The translations under genes and the position numbers were made by a program. A DNA stretch of 64,000 nucleotides from Chrysomallon squamiferum. Taxonomy: Eukaryota > Mollusca > Gastropoda > Neomphalida > Peltospiridae. Where the stretch lies: NCBI GenBank assembly GCA_012295275.1, contig CM022672.1, positions 19,904,894 to 19,968,893 on the forward strand. The letters run 5' to 3'. The notes beneath the pieces are model-generated. The model was not told where the DNA came from. It worked only from the letters and a program-made list of their open reading frames with translations, and did not search any database. This document shows, piece after piece, positions 50,201-62,125 of this stretch (its first letter is position 1; the number at the start of each line of letters is the position of its first letter).

Positions 50201-53178
50201 GACTTCAGATGAGGTTATTAGCGTTAATTAATTATTTTTACATATTTAATGTGAATAGGAATATTTGAGTATTCATAGTATTAAAAAGAAGATGTGTTAT
50301 TTTAAGGCAGTGTGCAGCAGTAGAAAAAGTGAAATTTGTGTCAGGTTAGCAATATTTAGTTTTTTGCAGATTTACATCCTTGAATATGTCTACTTTTAGG
50401 TCCCATGATTCAATTTCATTAAAAACTTCATTTTTAAGCAGTAAAAATGCAATTAATAACACTACTCATTTACATTGGTGTTCAGTTGCTCAGAAAAGTG
50501 CCTGAAAAAGTGAAGTTTTAGACCCTAACAGCAGCCATTTTCTTTACATTAACAATCAAGTATAAAACTATTTTGGATAGTTTTATCATGATAATGAGGT
50601 CACTTGCACATAATAACCCATTATCTAAGCCAGCCATAAAGTTCAGTGTGAAATGGAAAGCACTTCGTATTTGCCAGATTGGATCATGTGACAGGTGTCT
50701 CTAAAAAAATGGCAATTGTTTATTTTGACATTTGACTCAAGGGATTGCAGAATAATGGGTCTTGTGAAGAAATCAAGTGACTGAAAAAAAACCATACACA
50801 ACTTGGAGAAAAGCAAGTGAGATGCACAATATTGTGATGATAATTGATATCAAATCTGATTGTATGTCAGTCACCTATGTCATTGTTTACTTTGGCACCT
50901 TTAATATCGGAGCTTTAGTTTTGGGCAATAAAAATCAAACAGTTTAAACAGGAAAGATATGAATAATTGAAGTTTCAGAGCCAGTCTGAAAATAAATAAT
51001 GGAGTCTAAATATGTTTCTCTTTTAAGTTTCAAGTTTTTCTCATTTTCTGCTTTTCAGTCTCCTTGCAGCATTCAAAACAAAATTTTTTGGGACCTGTCT
51101 AGTTGTAATGAGACTTTGCACATTTTTACATCAGTGTCATTTAGCATTATGCAGTAGAGATTTTATTGATATTTTTGATGATCTTCACTTTATAAAGATT
51201 GATTGCTTAAAAAAGCATACAGTTTACAAATTTAAATAAATCTTTTGATTGCATTATCAGCATATACACAATGTAAACTTCTGAAAAAACTGTGCCTCCA
51301 TGATGTATTTTCTAGCTTAAAAATCATTCTTAAAAACATAATCTGTGTTTATGTAAGTTTCCATGGCTGTGGCAAGCAATAAACTTGAACAGATAGCATT
51401 TTTGCATTTAGGGTTCATAATGTTATCATTTACCATCCATTAAACTTCTTTACTTAAGCAATTCTAAAATTTAAAATTTACTGCCATACATTGCCATAAA
51501 ACTTAATGGAAGGATTATGTCATGGTGTCAGATTGTTTTATTGTTAAAGAAATTTATTTAATTACTTATTTTTTTATTTTGTATTGTAAATCTAAAACTT
51601 TACAGTTTAACAAAAGATAAGATCTGTTTATAATGATAAAACGTGAATGGGAATTGTGCTACTGCCACAGAGATGTATTTTTTATATAAAGTAGAACATA
51701 TTTACTGATGATAATCTTCATACTTTTTTGGTTACTGTTATTATTTGTAAATAAAAAAATTAGATTTTAATTTACATACCGTAAATAACTACATTTATTT
51801 TGTAACATATTAATAATGCACTTTATTCTTCATTATTTGCAAATTTAAAAAAAAAAAAAAAGATTATTGTGGTATATTTTTTAAATTTTAAAAATTGAGA
51901 AACTAAAACAAACTGTCCACAAGATTTTATTTATAATTTAATATAAATGATTTTAAAAAAGTAATTTTAGTATCAGCTAAATTCCTACATGTGAATGTTG
52001 ATGAAGAATTATGTAGATGCATGATAGTAGGAAACATTAAAAAGGAATTTTACAATTTTTGAGGTAATGACTTCGGAACATATAAAATGTTCTTATTTGT
52101 ATACACTGAATGAAAATTGTTTGTCATGCCATATTGTTACAGAAAAAATATTGATGAACTGTTTTTCTGGTGCAGATGCTGGATTGTTATAAGATCATAG
52201 TTCAGTTTTTTTGCAGTTTTTAATTTGATAGTAGAAAAAAAATATTTCATCACAATCAGACTGTCTGTTTCTTTTTCTTTCATTTTGTTTTCTTTCAAAA
52301 TCTTGTTTTCAGAACATGGGTAAAACTGCTCCAGTACTCTCTGTTGAACAACCGAAAACTACACCATCCCCTGCTGCAAGTCGATTAACCATTGAAGAAA
52401 TCCTGGCACGTGATATGTATCCAATATTACCAGCACAATTTTCAACTGATGACATTGTTCTCCGAAGATACGCTGCAATGGAGTCTAAATCTGAGCCACG
52501 CCACACCTGCAAATGCTGGTACTACTTATTTTTTCTATTATTTGTTTATGGGACTGAATGTGAGTGTGTCTGAGAGAGAGAGAAAGGGAGGGGAGATGCT
52601 AATATAAAATTAATGAATGAAAAGGTTAGTTGCATCATACTTTCAGAGATTAAAAATAATATATTTCTTGCAGTATACCAACATCGGACAATTACTTACA
52701 CGAAGAGCTGGCTCATTTGCAGAATAGAGTGTCAAATGCCTCAAATTCAGATGAAAGATTGGCATATGAACTACAAGCCATTGAGTATAATATTTCTTTG
52801 GTAAGCACAAAGTACTTTTTATATGATCTATGGAACATTCAGTTCATCCACAAAAAAAAAGAAAAAAAAAAAAGAGAAGATTTTCCAAGCTTGAGAACTG
52901 TAAAGATCATTTCTTTCTTCCTGTTTATGCAATATTGAAACAGTTTATATACGTATATTATTTTCAGTCAGAAAATAACGGCACCAGATACATTGAAACA
53001 TTGAAAAGAAATGACAAATTCATATTACATACTGATCCAAATTTAAGAGACCTTCTTTTCTTTTTTTCTTTTCTTTTTTTAAAACTAGAGTGCATGCTTC
53101 TGTGTCATTAGTTTCATAAATCACCATTTCAGACTATTTAAATACAATCAACCAAGTCATTTTCTTTTTTTTCTTTTT

Positions 53179-53213
<35 letters not shown>

Positions 53214-53821
53214 CCCCTCCAAGAATACACACTGGTACTGGCTTACTAACTACATGCATCAACTTTTCAGACAAATGAAGGAGAGAAATTTGTACCTATA
53301 GGAGGTCTTCTTGATGAACTTGATGCATTAGAAAAGCATGAAGACTGTAATAGTGAATTGACTGGCATCCAGTCTTCTTCTGCCATCCCTACCCCAGGCG
53401 TTAGTGATAAATATTTGGTGTGTGCTTTCTTCTAATACACATGCTGATGTAAAAATTACTATATTTTTTAATTGAAATTTTATATAGTAGTTCTAGATTA
53501 CAAATCTGTTCGTTTTTACAGATTGAAGGAATAAAACGATAATTTGTTGTCATTTTATTTTTGTTGATCCATAATTTCATAGTGGATGTAAACTCTTTTT
53601 ATTAGCAAAATTTTATTTAGACTGCATCAAAAGATAATATTTATAGATATGTTGATTTTAATCCACAGGGTTTACCCATCTCAGTGAATGTTCATGAAAA
53701 TCCCAACGCGGATCCAAAGAAACGTCTGGAGCACATGGATCAGCAATTTTCCCAGCAATATGTAATGGATAAGATAGATTCACATGTCCTTGGCATGATA
53801 CACCCAAGAAATACATGGTAA
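27809..53821 (+). CDS. RC3H1: Roquin (RC3H1/RC3H2 family) RING/ROQ/CCCH mRNA-decay protein, 18 exons
   Basis: Exons: 27809-28148, 28372-28653, 29628-29803, 30007-30207, 30503-30635, 30766-30994, 31593-31784, 36217-36455, 36595-36869, 44128-44560, 45003-45080, 49094-49227, 49754-49800, 50078-50213, 52313-52518, 52674-52800, 53271-53417, 53669-53821. They join in frame to about 1175 residues (vertebrate Roquins about 1130-1190). Domains: RING at 14-54 ([17 protein letters not shown]); HEPN/ROQ core at about 90-400 with [17 protein letters not shown] and [23 protein letters not shown] finger C428-X8-C-X5-C-X3-H447; a proline/tyrosine-rich tail with short conserved blocks ([42 protein letters not shown]). 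Family role: binds stem-loop elements in 3' UTRs and recruits deadenylases. One Roquin gene probably stands for both vertebrate paralogues, so the symbol is approximate. The stop is TAA at 53819; splicing at 53817 to 54124 would give TGA one codon earlier. Middle-intron exons are listed separately. Confidence 0.93.
32164..32225. repeat. long poly-T tract in a Roquin intron
   Basis: Nearly 60 T residues, broken once by CAATTG. It lies on the left side of the mobile-gene remnant in the intron between Roquin exons 7 and 8. It may be the poly-A tail of an antisense retroposon, or simple slippage. Confidence 0.85.
32788..35394 (+). pseudogene. decayed DUF7869-type mobile/host gene inside a Roquin intron
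   Basis: The clearest part is 34590-35394. Translated, it gives blocks typical of the DUF7869 family: [44 protein letters not shown], and then [14 protein letters not shown] and [10 protein letters not shown]. The aspartate-containing LHCDSCA block corresponds to the LHxDNCxGQNKN core of that family. The gene is broken by several in-frame stops, for example in the HY(stop)FGFDQQ segment near 34625, and after the CASQKK block. An intron with intact borders (donor after 35162, acceptor ending 35324) still separates QHLR from FASEEPG, so this is not a processed retrocopy. Upstream acidic frames (32788-33180, [16 protein letters not shown]) may be its N-terminal exon; this link is inferred. DUF7869 genes are multicopy in invertebrates and appear transposon-borne. 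I could not find element ends. Confidence 0.6.
37457..39083. other. Roquin intron, no recognised features
   Basis: Part of the 7.3-kb intron after Roquin exon 9. It contains poly-T tracts (about 37457-37483, 38197-38210), a short (GT)n array just upstream (about 37189-37206), and otherwise unique AT-rich sequence. I see no coding blocks on either strand. Confidence 0.6.
39084..39272 (+). CDS. candidate alternative 3'-terminal exon of Roquin
   Basis: An acceptor (GTGTCTCTTTCAG) ending at 39083 opens a 62-codon frame ending in TGA at 39270-39272. Its phase (0) matches the end of Roquin exon 9 at 36869. The peptide is not low-complexity: [17 protein letters not shown], then a cysteine-containing tail ([16 protein letters not shown]). 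It has no good phase-0 donor before the stop, so it reads as an alternative last exon giving a Roquin of about 750 residues without the C-terminal effector region. The ~5 kb to the next exon could hold its 3' UTR. A chance open frame cannot be excluded. Confidence 0.45.
   Translation, partial: TMYGSYVVYSMWPPSHYCNVSPLGPSLVPIDQCSQIYEASDNNACQDCIHETCINQDHYNNS
39273..42416. other. Roquin intron or 3' UTR of the alternative last exon
   Basis: AT-rich sequence with no conserved coding block. Several AATAAA-like signals on the plus strand (for example near 41123) could serve the candidate alternative last exon that ends at 39272. Short ATT repeats lie near 42188. Confidence 0.45.
42417..42638. repeat. 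~105-bp diverged tandem duplication with donor-like motifs
   Basis: Two copies (about 42417-42521 and 42539-42638) share CAGC.TGGGAATTC/CC, TAGC.CTAACA..GTTATGAAA, TAAGCGCA, GGTAAGTAT and ACATTAAAAAC. Each copy carries one consensus splice-donor-like GGTAAGTAT. They lie inside the large Roquin intron. No coding potential is obvious. Confidence 0.7.
43518..43568 (+). CDS. candidate alternative first exon of Roquin
   Basis: A CpG-rich patch stands out in this AT-rich intron. It holds ATGs at 43518 and 43545, the second in a good context (CGTCATGG). The frame ([17 protein letters not shown]) runs to a donor (AAAAAG|GTACTT) after 43568 in phase 0. This matches Roquin exon 10, which begins [12 protein letters not shown] at 44128. 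An in-frame stop (TAA, 43488-43490) lies upstream and a CACGTCA half-CRE at 43481-43487. The reading is an internal promoter making an N-terminally truncated Roquin (the C-terminal half without RING, ROQ and CCCH). Phase match has a one-in-three chance of being random. Confidence 0.4.
45081..49093. other. large Roquin intron, no recognised features
   Basis: AT-rich intron between Roquin exons 11 and 12. It has poly-T runs (about 45400-45418, 47660-47682, 48941-48958), a TA run near 47807-47822, and no coding block that I can support on either strand. Confidence 0.6.
50214..52312. other. Roquin intron, no recognised features
   Basis: AT-rich unique sequence between Roquin exons 14 and 15. I see no gene, repeat array or recognisable mobile element in it. 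Confidence 0.6.
53160..53215. repeat. polypyrimidine/poly-T tract before a Roquin exon
   Basis: A run of more than 50 pyrimidines, mostly T, ends about 55 bases before the exon at 53271. It is longer than a normal polypyrimidine tract and probably reflects slippage. Confidence 0.85.
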
Positions 53822-56800
53822 TAAAAAAAAGTCAGAGACTATTAGGAATCTTGATCAACAGTTCTCTTTTATTTTTTTCCTAAGCTCTACAAGTTGGTGT
53901 GTTTTAAAAATAAAGTTATATAAGAAGATAACCTGTTCCAGTCAATGTTTTATAGATAGTGATTTATTTGTTAAGGCAGTTTTTTAGCTTATTTCACCTG
54001 ACTAGATGAGTTCTATGTAATATGTCAGCTTGTCAGATTTGTAAAGTACATGTAAATGGTATTTTCTTTTCACTTTTATTTATTTTAATTTTTTTTTAAT
54101 TATCTAAATTTGTTCTCTTTCAGAATTTTGACCTGTGGTTACAGAAGATGAAATAAATGAAACAAAACCATTGTCACAAACTGACTGAAAGTAAGGCTTT
54201 CGTGTACCTGATTTTGTCCCGAAGCTATTTATTTAGTACATATCTACAATAGTATGTAATACTTGATTTCATAAATCAGTTTCGGTATTTACTGGTTTTA
54301 TGATGACTTCATAATGTATTATATACAAGGAGCATCGACAGTTATTCAATTATGGTCAAATTTTAAAAACAAAAGTCTTTCAAATTCTTGGCATCATCTG
54401 GCTGAATTGTCACATAAATCAGTTCTGTCACTCAAAAACTTCAGTCTCTTGTGATTTTTGTCCACATCTGATGTTTCAATATATGTTTGAAAAATCAAAA
54501 GTGCTGAAAAATTGTCAAGCAGCCTTTTATAATGTCAAGGATGTTGACTTCCAGTCATTGGTGAACAATGATAATAAAAGTTACAGTTAGTAGTAATTAA
54601 TTACTAACGAGTTGGTAACTAGTTTGTGAATTCTTACTGTTTGAACAATATTGTTCTTTATTTTGGCAAGAAATTTTGTTTTCAAAATGAAAGAATAAAC
54701 AATATATAAATTGCTAAATTGTATTGCAATAGATATATAGGTGTACAAATTGTATCATTTTTAATGTTAATTTTGTTAATAAAAATAAACATGTTTGTAT
54801 ATAAATACAATTTAGTTACATTACTATTATTGGTTCAACTGCATTTACAGTTGGAAGTTACTAAAGTAACCGAGTATTGGGAAATGTCCCAATGTAAAAA
54901 GGTACAACAAAAAATTTCTCTGTTCCCTTCAGTTTCAGTTATTGAAGTTTGACTGTATTGTATTATGATTAACTCTGAAGATAAATTTCTTTGTTATAAT
55001 TCAATATAATAATATTGCACTTAGCTTGTTTATATCAAGTCAAGAATACTTCAATCATATAATATAGCTATTTCTTTACATTATTGCTTTCAGAATTGCA
55101 TGATTTGGTTTTAGGGTTTAAACTGTGTTGCATATTATTGTTTCCATACCAAATTTTCCTTTGTATTATATTTCACTTACATAGAAAATTTTACTCACAT
55201 AAATAGTTTATTTTTATTTTTATGTGGCTAATGCATCAAATGTGAAATGTGAAATTATAATATTTAGCAGAATAAAATGGCTATAATAGAGCAGATTTTA
55301 AAAATGGGATGCATTCAGATAGTAACTTTTTGTTGTTTTGTTTTTTCAAGGAAATTAAACTGTTATCAGATCAGAAAATAGATACACCAAACTACTATTC
55401 AGTATAAATACATTAAGGAATAAACCATATGCACATCTTTTTAATAGATGGATCATTTTTAAAAAATGGGCTAGCATTTGCTGTTCCTTAAACCATATTA
55501 TTTTACTTTAAATTTTGTCAGTTTATTGGCTTCAAAGTACAGTTGTGCAGTTTCATCTAAATAGTTGCCTAGTGGAGTGCCATGTAAATAATTTTTTTGA
55601 AGTGCAGTGACAAAAGTGCAGTTAACATTTAAGTACTATGTATTTTAACTGTACCCACTGTTTAATTCAGGGATTAATTTGTTTTTTTACAAAGTATGTT
55701 TAACAGCTCAAATGTGAGAATTGAAGACATTTTAAACATTTATAAAAGTAAAATGTTGTGTACATTACCTGTATTGGGTTTTGGGGATCTGCCAAGTCAC
55801 TCCTCCAGAAAAAAAAAGAAGAAAAGAAATAATAATCACATGCCTTTTGATTATTTAATGGAACGTGGTTAATTTAACTGGATATTCTATATTATGAATG
55901 TGACAGTAAAATATATTGCAAGATTTAACTCATGTATGTACTTTTCTTTTAATTTTATCTTTTGCAAAGAGTAACTTTATAAGTTAATGCACCGTTAAGT
56001 ATTGCGTTGTTTGAAAAAAACAGCAGCAATACCTTATATGTGAGAATACTTTGTTTAATAAGTTATAATAGCCTAGTAAGGTATTTTTAAAAATAAGTAG
56101 TATATTCACTAATGGCTGTTTAGAAGCTGTTACTAATTTTAACAACACACCAATGTTTAACACACACACACACACACACACATGTATATATATACAACTA
56201 TACATATATGTGCGAATGCGCATTTTATTTTTAATTTTATTTTTAATTTAATTTTATTTTTTGTGTGCATAATAGCTGTATCTTAATTAATATCCAAAAA
56301 TTCATCTGTTAAATGATTTAAATAACTATTATGTGTTGTCTGGGGTGTTTTAAATTGTATCAATAAAGTATATGTCTCTCTGGTGAGGCAGGCTAGTTCT
56401 GGAAAAAATGTTTGAAACAGTATAAACTATGTTTATGTTCATGTATTCAAGACATTTATTTCTATTAAATTAATAGTAAAGAAATATTGGTCTTTGTTTT
56501 AAATATATATGTATTATTGCTACAATTTTATTAAATTTTATTTTATTAATATTATTATTATTATTATTATTATTATCATCATCATCATTGTTGTTTGAAA
56601 TATAAAAGACAAAAATAATTATCTGTGTACTTTATTTCATTTAATAAGACAGTACAACTGTTCTGTGTTACATGCATACATACCCAGTATAGAAATATAT
56701 ATTTATTATCAATTAAACTGTCTTTGACATCTGAATTTCCAAACTAGAAATGCAAATGTGACACTAGGCCAAAATCTGTTCCCAACCAGTTTACTCCTGC

Positions 56801-57173
56801 CAGCATAAAAATAAACCCAAAAATGCCTTTGAATTCATAGACAAAAGCCAGCAGTTAAGATAAAATATTTAATGTCAATGAAACTGTTTAAATGTAAACA
56901 CAATGCATCCATTTAATTCAAATGTTCCGAATACTCCTTTATACGGCTGCTGGTGAGGAGAATTTGTTATTTGATGATTTTTATAGGGCAAAAGACCCAA
57001 GAACATCAATTTAACTGAGATTGCTAAAATTCACCACAGATTGCTCAGTTGATACCACCTTTTGTTTTTCACCCAGCATTAACATTTAAAAATATGCTCA
57101 AAAGAAATATCTTTTGATTACATTTGGTAACAGAATTTCCTGATCATTCACCAAATTAATATTTGATAAAACA
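53822..57173. other. 3' UTR of Roquin and convergent intergenic region to RBM18
   Basis: No coding block seen. A consensus acceptor (TCTCTTTCAG) ends at 54123 and may define a spliced 3' UTR exon. Multiple AATAAA signals occur on both strands. A CA/TA microsatellite lies at about 56161-56193 and an ATT/ATC array at about 56548-56588. Roquin and RBM18 converge here, so both 3' UTRs are expected in this stretch. Confidence 0.5.
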
Positions 57174-59595
57174 TTATCTTCTGTTAGGAAGTCTGTATGG
57201 TTGACTGTAATGTCTTTTGTTACTCTGACCATGTCTACAGGATACTTGATTCTTCCTCAGATTGTCACTTTTTGTTTTTCTGGCAAGTTCTGGATTTGCT
57301 ATGCTGAGTTTACTACTTCCGGGAGGTGCAACTGGTTTGGTTGAAATTTCAAATTCATCTTTCCTGTTTTCCATCATTTTCAGTCTTGCTTCAATTATTT
57401 TGATCTTGGCTTCACTACTGCAAAAAAAAAGATAAATATATATTAAGAATTACCCATATTTCACAGTTCATCTGAAAGAAAAAAAAGTATATAAGTATAT
57501 TATTTGATTTGAATAAAGTTACAATCTAGTCTCAAGGAACTCACCTTAGGTTACTACAGGGCTCATTTACTGTTGCTGTTGACACTGTTTTGCCAAAACT
57601 AACTTCCTGCAAAAAATAAATATTCTCAGTTATACTTTCACAGTTAATTCTATTATATTATTTACAGCTGGCTGTAGGTGGGGGTTATGCTTTATTTTAT
57701 TTTAAATTTGTTTATGTTTTTTTGGGGGGGAGGTGTTTTTGATTAGATTTCTTCCCCACTGAATAAATAAATAATTTCACACCTCATATTAGATAAATAA
57801 TTATTAGGTAATTGCTATTTATAGTGATGAAGTGAGTCAGGAAAATGCTTTGTACTCAGAAAAACATGAACAGGCACACCATACAAGATTGATCCTGTAA
57901 TATGCTACACCTACATACACATAAAAAACTTGTTGAGCACAGCATAACAACCACTCCACAAGTACCTAAAGTGTCTTTAGACACCATTTTTCCATTTGCT
58001 CATCTTCCGACATAAAGATTTGAGAGAATCTCTCCTTTGAGAACTGCAGTTTTAATAAAAAGCATAACAATTTTAAGCAAGATCACTACTACAGATCATA
58101 ATTTTACAATACAGACAATTTTTTCTAAAATTTTACTCTATATTTGTACTGAAAGGAGAAAAAGTGAACCTGTTTCTGAACACGAGCCCAACGTACAGCA
58201 AGTTTTTGGGATAAAGCAACTTTACCATCAAGACCTTTCATTGCTCGTTCAGCATCCTAAATGAATAAAATCAGTTAGTTTACTGCGACACAGCCAAAAC
58301 AGATAATTTAGTGATGAAGGCCAATAATTAAAGGTCACCCTGCATCTGGTACAAAAAAATATTTCATTTAAAGAGTTATAACAGATCATTTTAAAAACCT
58401 ATTTATTCATAATATATATATGATTTGTATAGCCTTCAGGTGGATGGTCTGTTTTTTGTTTTAAAAAGTGTACATTGACTAACAATTCAGCATACTAAAT
58501 CAAACAACACAGTTTTCAGACAACTCTATATCCAATATTCACTGTCTTGATTTAGACAGGATTGATACTAAAACCTACAATCTGAAGCCATTTTATATTA
58601 ATTATAGCCTGTTCCTAATTTCTTTCAAAAGAAACAAAACTTTAAATGATAAAAAACATTATTTCCATAATCATGGATTGGTTATTAATCTTTGTGGAGA
58701 AATTTTTCATGTTTAATTAAGCAAATACAAGCATTTCTGGTTTTACCTGTTTGTTTTTGTAACTGACAAAGCAATAGCCTCTGGGTTTACCAACATCAGG
58801 TCCATCTTTGTGGTAAAGAAAATCAAACTTCTTTAGGTCACCAAATTTCTGAACCAATTTTAAAAGAGAAAATCTGAGAGAGAGAGAGAAAAAAAAAATG
58901 TTTTTGAAAAAACAAAGCATTAAAAACAATAAAATGAAATTTAACAAAACATTTTTAAAATGGGGGGGGAATTTACCCAAAATGCTAACACAAAAATCCA
59001 ACTATATATAAATATATATATATATATATATTACCAACTAATTTCCTTGTTAAACTATTAATAGATTAGTATTATGCATATCATAAACCAGAAAACAGTC
59101 AAAGCACCTGACTGTTGATTCCAAATTAAAAATGATAACAAAACAAATATATGTTTAAAAAAAAATCTTTCACAATTTTCAAACACCAATTTTATTCTCC
59201 CAAATGAATAAATGTGGAGAAAAGAAGGAAATGTGTATGTGTGTGTATGTATGTATGTATGTATGCGTGTATGTGTATAAAGTGTGTATCTGTGTATGTA
59301 AATATATTTACATACAAAAGTTATTCCCATGTTATTTAATAAATTAACTTTAGATGATTCAGTGGAACTACTGTTAAAAACCTATCTACCAGAACATTAA
59401 TAATAAACTAAAAAAAAGAAAGAATTTTATGTAAGTTTCGTACAACAAAGCTTTAAACGCATGTGACATTGTGATCTATGTGAATGACATACTCTGTTAT
59501 CCTTGTGTCCAGGTTACCAATCCACAGTCGATAGTCATTCTCATCATTTGTGTCTGGAGTGGGAGGTACTGGAATGGAGCGACCTGGCTCCAGCA
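57174..59595 (-). CDS. RBM18: RNA-binding protein 18 (5 exons recognised; start codon unresolved)
   Basis: Exons in transcript order: 59493-59595, 58747-58873, 58170-58256, 57545-57606, 57174-57417, all in phase, stop TAA at 57174-57176. The product is about 208 residues (human 190). One RRM is present: [14 protein letters not shown] (RNP2), [33 protein letters not shown] (RNP1), [13 protein letters not shown]. It is followed by the family helix [20 protein letters not shown] and a basic tail. Role: a nuclear RRM protein of poorly known function. The 59493-59595 exon begins inside a codon (xTG CTG GAG..), so the initiator ATG is upstream. It may straddle the junction, or be ATG ACG TGT G at 59698-59707 across a 102-base intron with a weak donor. 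It is on the same strand as, and downstream of, the sHSP gene, and convergent with Roquin. Confidence 0.9.
59226..59310. repeat. (GTAT)n / (GT)n microsatellite in an RBM18 intron
   Basis: A degenerate tetranucleotide array (GTGT, GTAT, ATGT) about 85 bases long lies in the intron between the first two recognised RBM18 exons. Nearby at 59004-59031 is a TA run. Confidence 0.9.
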
Positions 59596-59707
59596 CTGTA
59601 AACACAAAAGTTTTTTTTTTTTTTTAAAGTATGCAATAAAAGCACAGATTTGTTTTATTAAACTGTTGGTAGACTGCATAAACAATTTGATGTAAACCAC
59701 ACGTCAT

Positions 59708-62125
59708 TAAACTACATAAGACTTTCACTTCTGTTTGTCCAGCCTGATCATTTGGATGTGACAAGTGTAAGAATGACATCAGACCAAGCAGTAAAATATG
59801 GAATTCTTATCAAACCATAAAACCGCACATTCTAAATGAAAAACAAGGAGCGGCTGTGTTGCCATGCACACTCAGAAAATATCTGAAACTATGTCAGGTC
59901 ATGACAGTGAAGGATAAAACATTCAAGAGGAATCATACCAAAATAAATAACAAAAATAATAATGAAAAAGAGAATCTAAAATCACAAACTGTTTCACAAA
60001 ACAAAAAAATAATGCATTTATTACTTCATTTTCTTCTCCTCCTGAAATGCATAAAGCCATTTCTATTCTGTTCATAAATATATAGTAATCTAATAAATAC
60101 ACTAATGGCAAGAAAAAATAACCAGAATTATAATAAAAGAAAAAACCCAGTTAAAACTGTAATTCACATTATATATCAATCAGCAACTGCCAGTGATGAT
60201 AAAATGTTTTATAAAGACAGAATAAGGATGAAATGATTATTTTTGGTTTTCATTTTAACAATGAAAATAAAATAACTGGTCAAAAGAAAAAAAACTTAAT
60301 GAATTCTAATAAGACATTTTAAAAGATTACTAATGTGAAATCTCCATTATGCATTTTTAACAATATAAAAGATAACCTAAACCATATTCATTAATGACTC
60401 TCAACATGGGTCATGGGTCACTGACAAATTAAATGAAAGAATTTAAAAAAAATTATGTCTGAATCTATGAATTATGATGCCAGTCCTTTTTTTCTTTCAA
60501 AACCAAATTTCCTCAAGAATAAATTTTAATATATTAAAATTCAGTATAAAACAGATTCTTTTAAAATTCTTAAAACAAGTTCTCTATGAAATGAAATTTT
60601 TCCATCACATTTTTTCTTTCAAATATTTCTTGCAGTGTTCACACTAAGGTGCATCATCCTTCTTCAGGATAAATGGCTGGGTCAAGTACGTATGACCGAT
60701 GCCATGAGGTGCTAGAAGAGAGAAGGAAATCAGTACAAACTGTGCTCAGTGACATGCATCAGGAAACTTCGTACTTAACTGATTAGACAGTTCAAGTGGT
60801 AAGCAGAGGACTATATTTGGCAATGCAAATACCACAAGAGAGATTGTTGCTACTTGGAATAGTTTCATATTTATAAATCTCAAATTAGTTAAACCTTGTA
60901 TATCAAATGGTGAATAAATGAAAAATAAAAGTTTTTTTTAATACAGAAATTTTATTTGTTCTTTCTTTAAGCTGCTTATTCAAAGGAAGCTTAAATCTTT
61001 AATTATGATCTCCATTGTTAATCTGTTTATATCATTTTTATACTTAAATGTAGATGTAATAATTAAATGCAGGCATTCTCAAATTAATATCAATATGCTG
61101 AAAAATCCATATTACAAAGTGAAAATAAATAAAACAGTCAGTAAAAAAGAAAATATAAAATTTACTTATGATGAATATACGTAAGTACTACTACAACACT
61201 GAAAATTCATTAATACTGATGCTCAAAAAAAAAAAAAAAAAAAAAATTGAATCCATTAATTAATTTAAAATTTAAAATCTACTATATCTCTGTAAATAAT
61301 ATTAATTTTATCTAAGTACATAGTTACACCCATATCATGACAAATAATAACTTGACACCATTTTAAAGCACACTATACTATTTCCCTAAATTCCACTGCT
61401 TACACATCCAACAAATGTAATTATTCATACATACATCAAAATATTTAACGATGAAAATACTCACAGCCTGTCTAAGCAAAACAAACAACACAAAAAGCTT
61501 TATTAACTTTATTAAGCATAAATAAATAGGAAATTCTAGCAATGACAATATGTTGTTGTTACTTATTTGTGATTATTATGATTTATTTTTTGTTTAAGCT
61601 TATTACAGAGTTGTGATTATCTATACTGCCTCCACCGTCAGATCCCCAACATCACAGCAAAATAAATAATAAAGATAACAATCCCAAAACATATTAATCC
61701 AAAATGGATGCCGTTTAAAAAAGCCATTTTCAAAACTTTACTAAGCTTAAATCAAGAAATGGATTTCTGAACTCAGTAATCAGTAAAATGTCATTAAGAG
61801 CAGCACTGTTAAAATCAAATTATCTACCAAATTTTGACAATGTTTTATATCATTGAGCATTTATGCAACTCAGAAAAAAAAAATATATATATATAATTAA
61901 GCTCTTAAGTCTACAGTTAAAATATTTCTTTCATTTGCATTTATTATTAAATATGCAATTTTATCAAATATTGTTAATTATTCACTATTATAAAATATAC
62001 TGACAGAAAAAAAAAAAAAAAAAAAAAATTACCTGAAATTAGTATCAACAACTGAACAAGCACATTATAATATTAAAAATATCAGATCAGTTCTAAGTAA
62101 TATGGCTGCATGCTTTATGGATTGT
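59708..62125. other. region between sHSP and RBM18
   Basis: This stretch should hold the RBM18 promoter, its first exon and the sHSP 3' UTR. I could not place the RBM18 start with confidence. An RFX half-site-like GTTGCCATGC lies near 59858. Poly-A runs occur near 61226-61246 and 62008-62028. One LINE-like fragment is listed separately. Nothing else is recognisable. Confidence 0.45.
60632..60712 (-). mobile_element. fragment of a non-LTR retrotransposon C-terminal region
   Basis: Read on the minus strand this gives GIGHTYLTQPFILKKDDAP, a stop, then CEHCK. It resembles the RIGHTxLTHxYLLKKexPPxCxxC block after the RNase H-like part of I/Jockey-type LINE proteins. Only about 27 codons are recognisable and one is a stop, so it is a dead scrap. 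The match rests on a single motif; a chance resemblance is possible but the whole GHT..C..C pattern is kept. Confidence 0.5.

Noticed and set aside
52968-53111. Phase-0 frame after a good acceptor ([16 protein letters not shown]..) between Roquin exons 16 and 17, ending in a stop
   Set aside because: It runs into a poly-pyrimidine Leu/Phe stretch and lacks a donor. It might be another alternative last exon, but I see no family similarity, so I left it out of the gene model.
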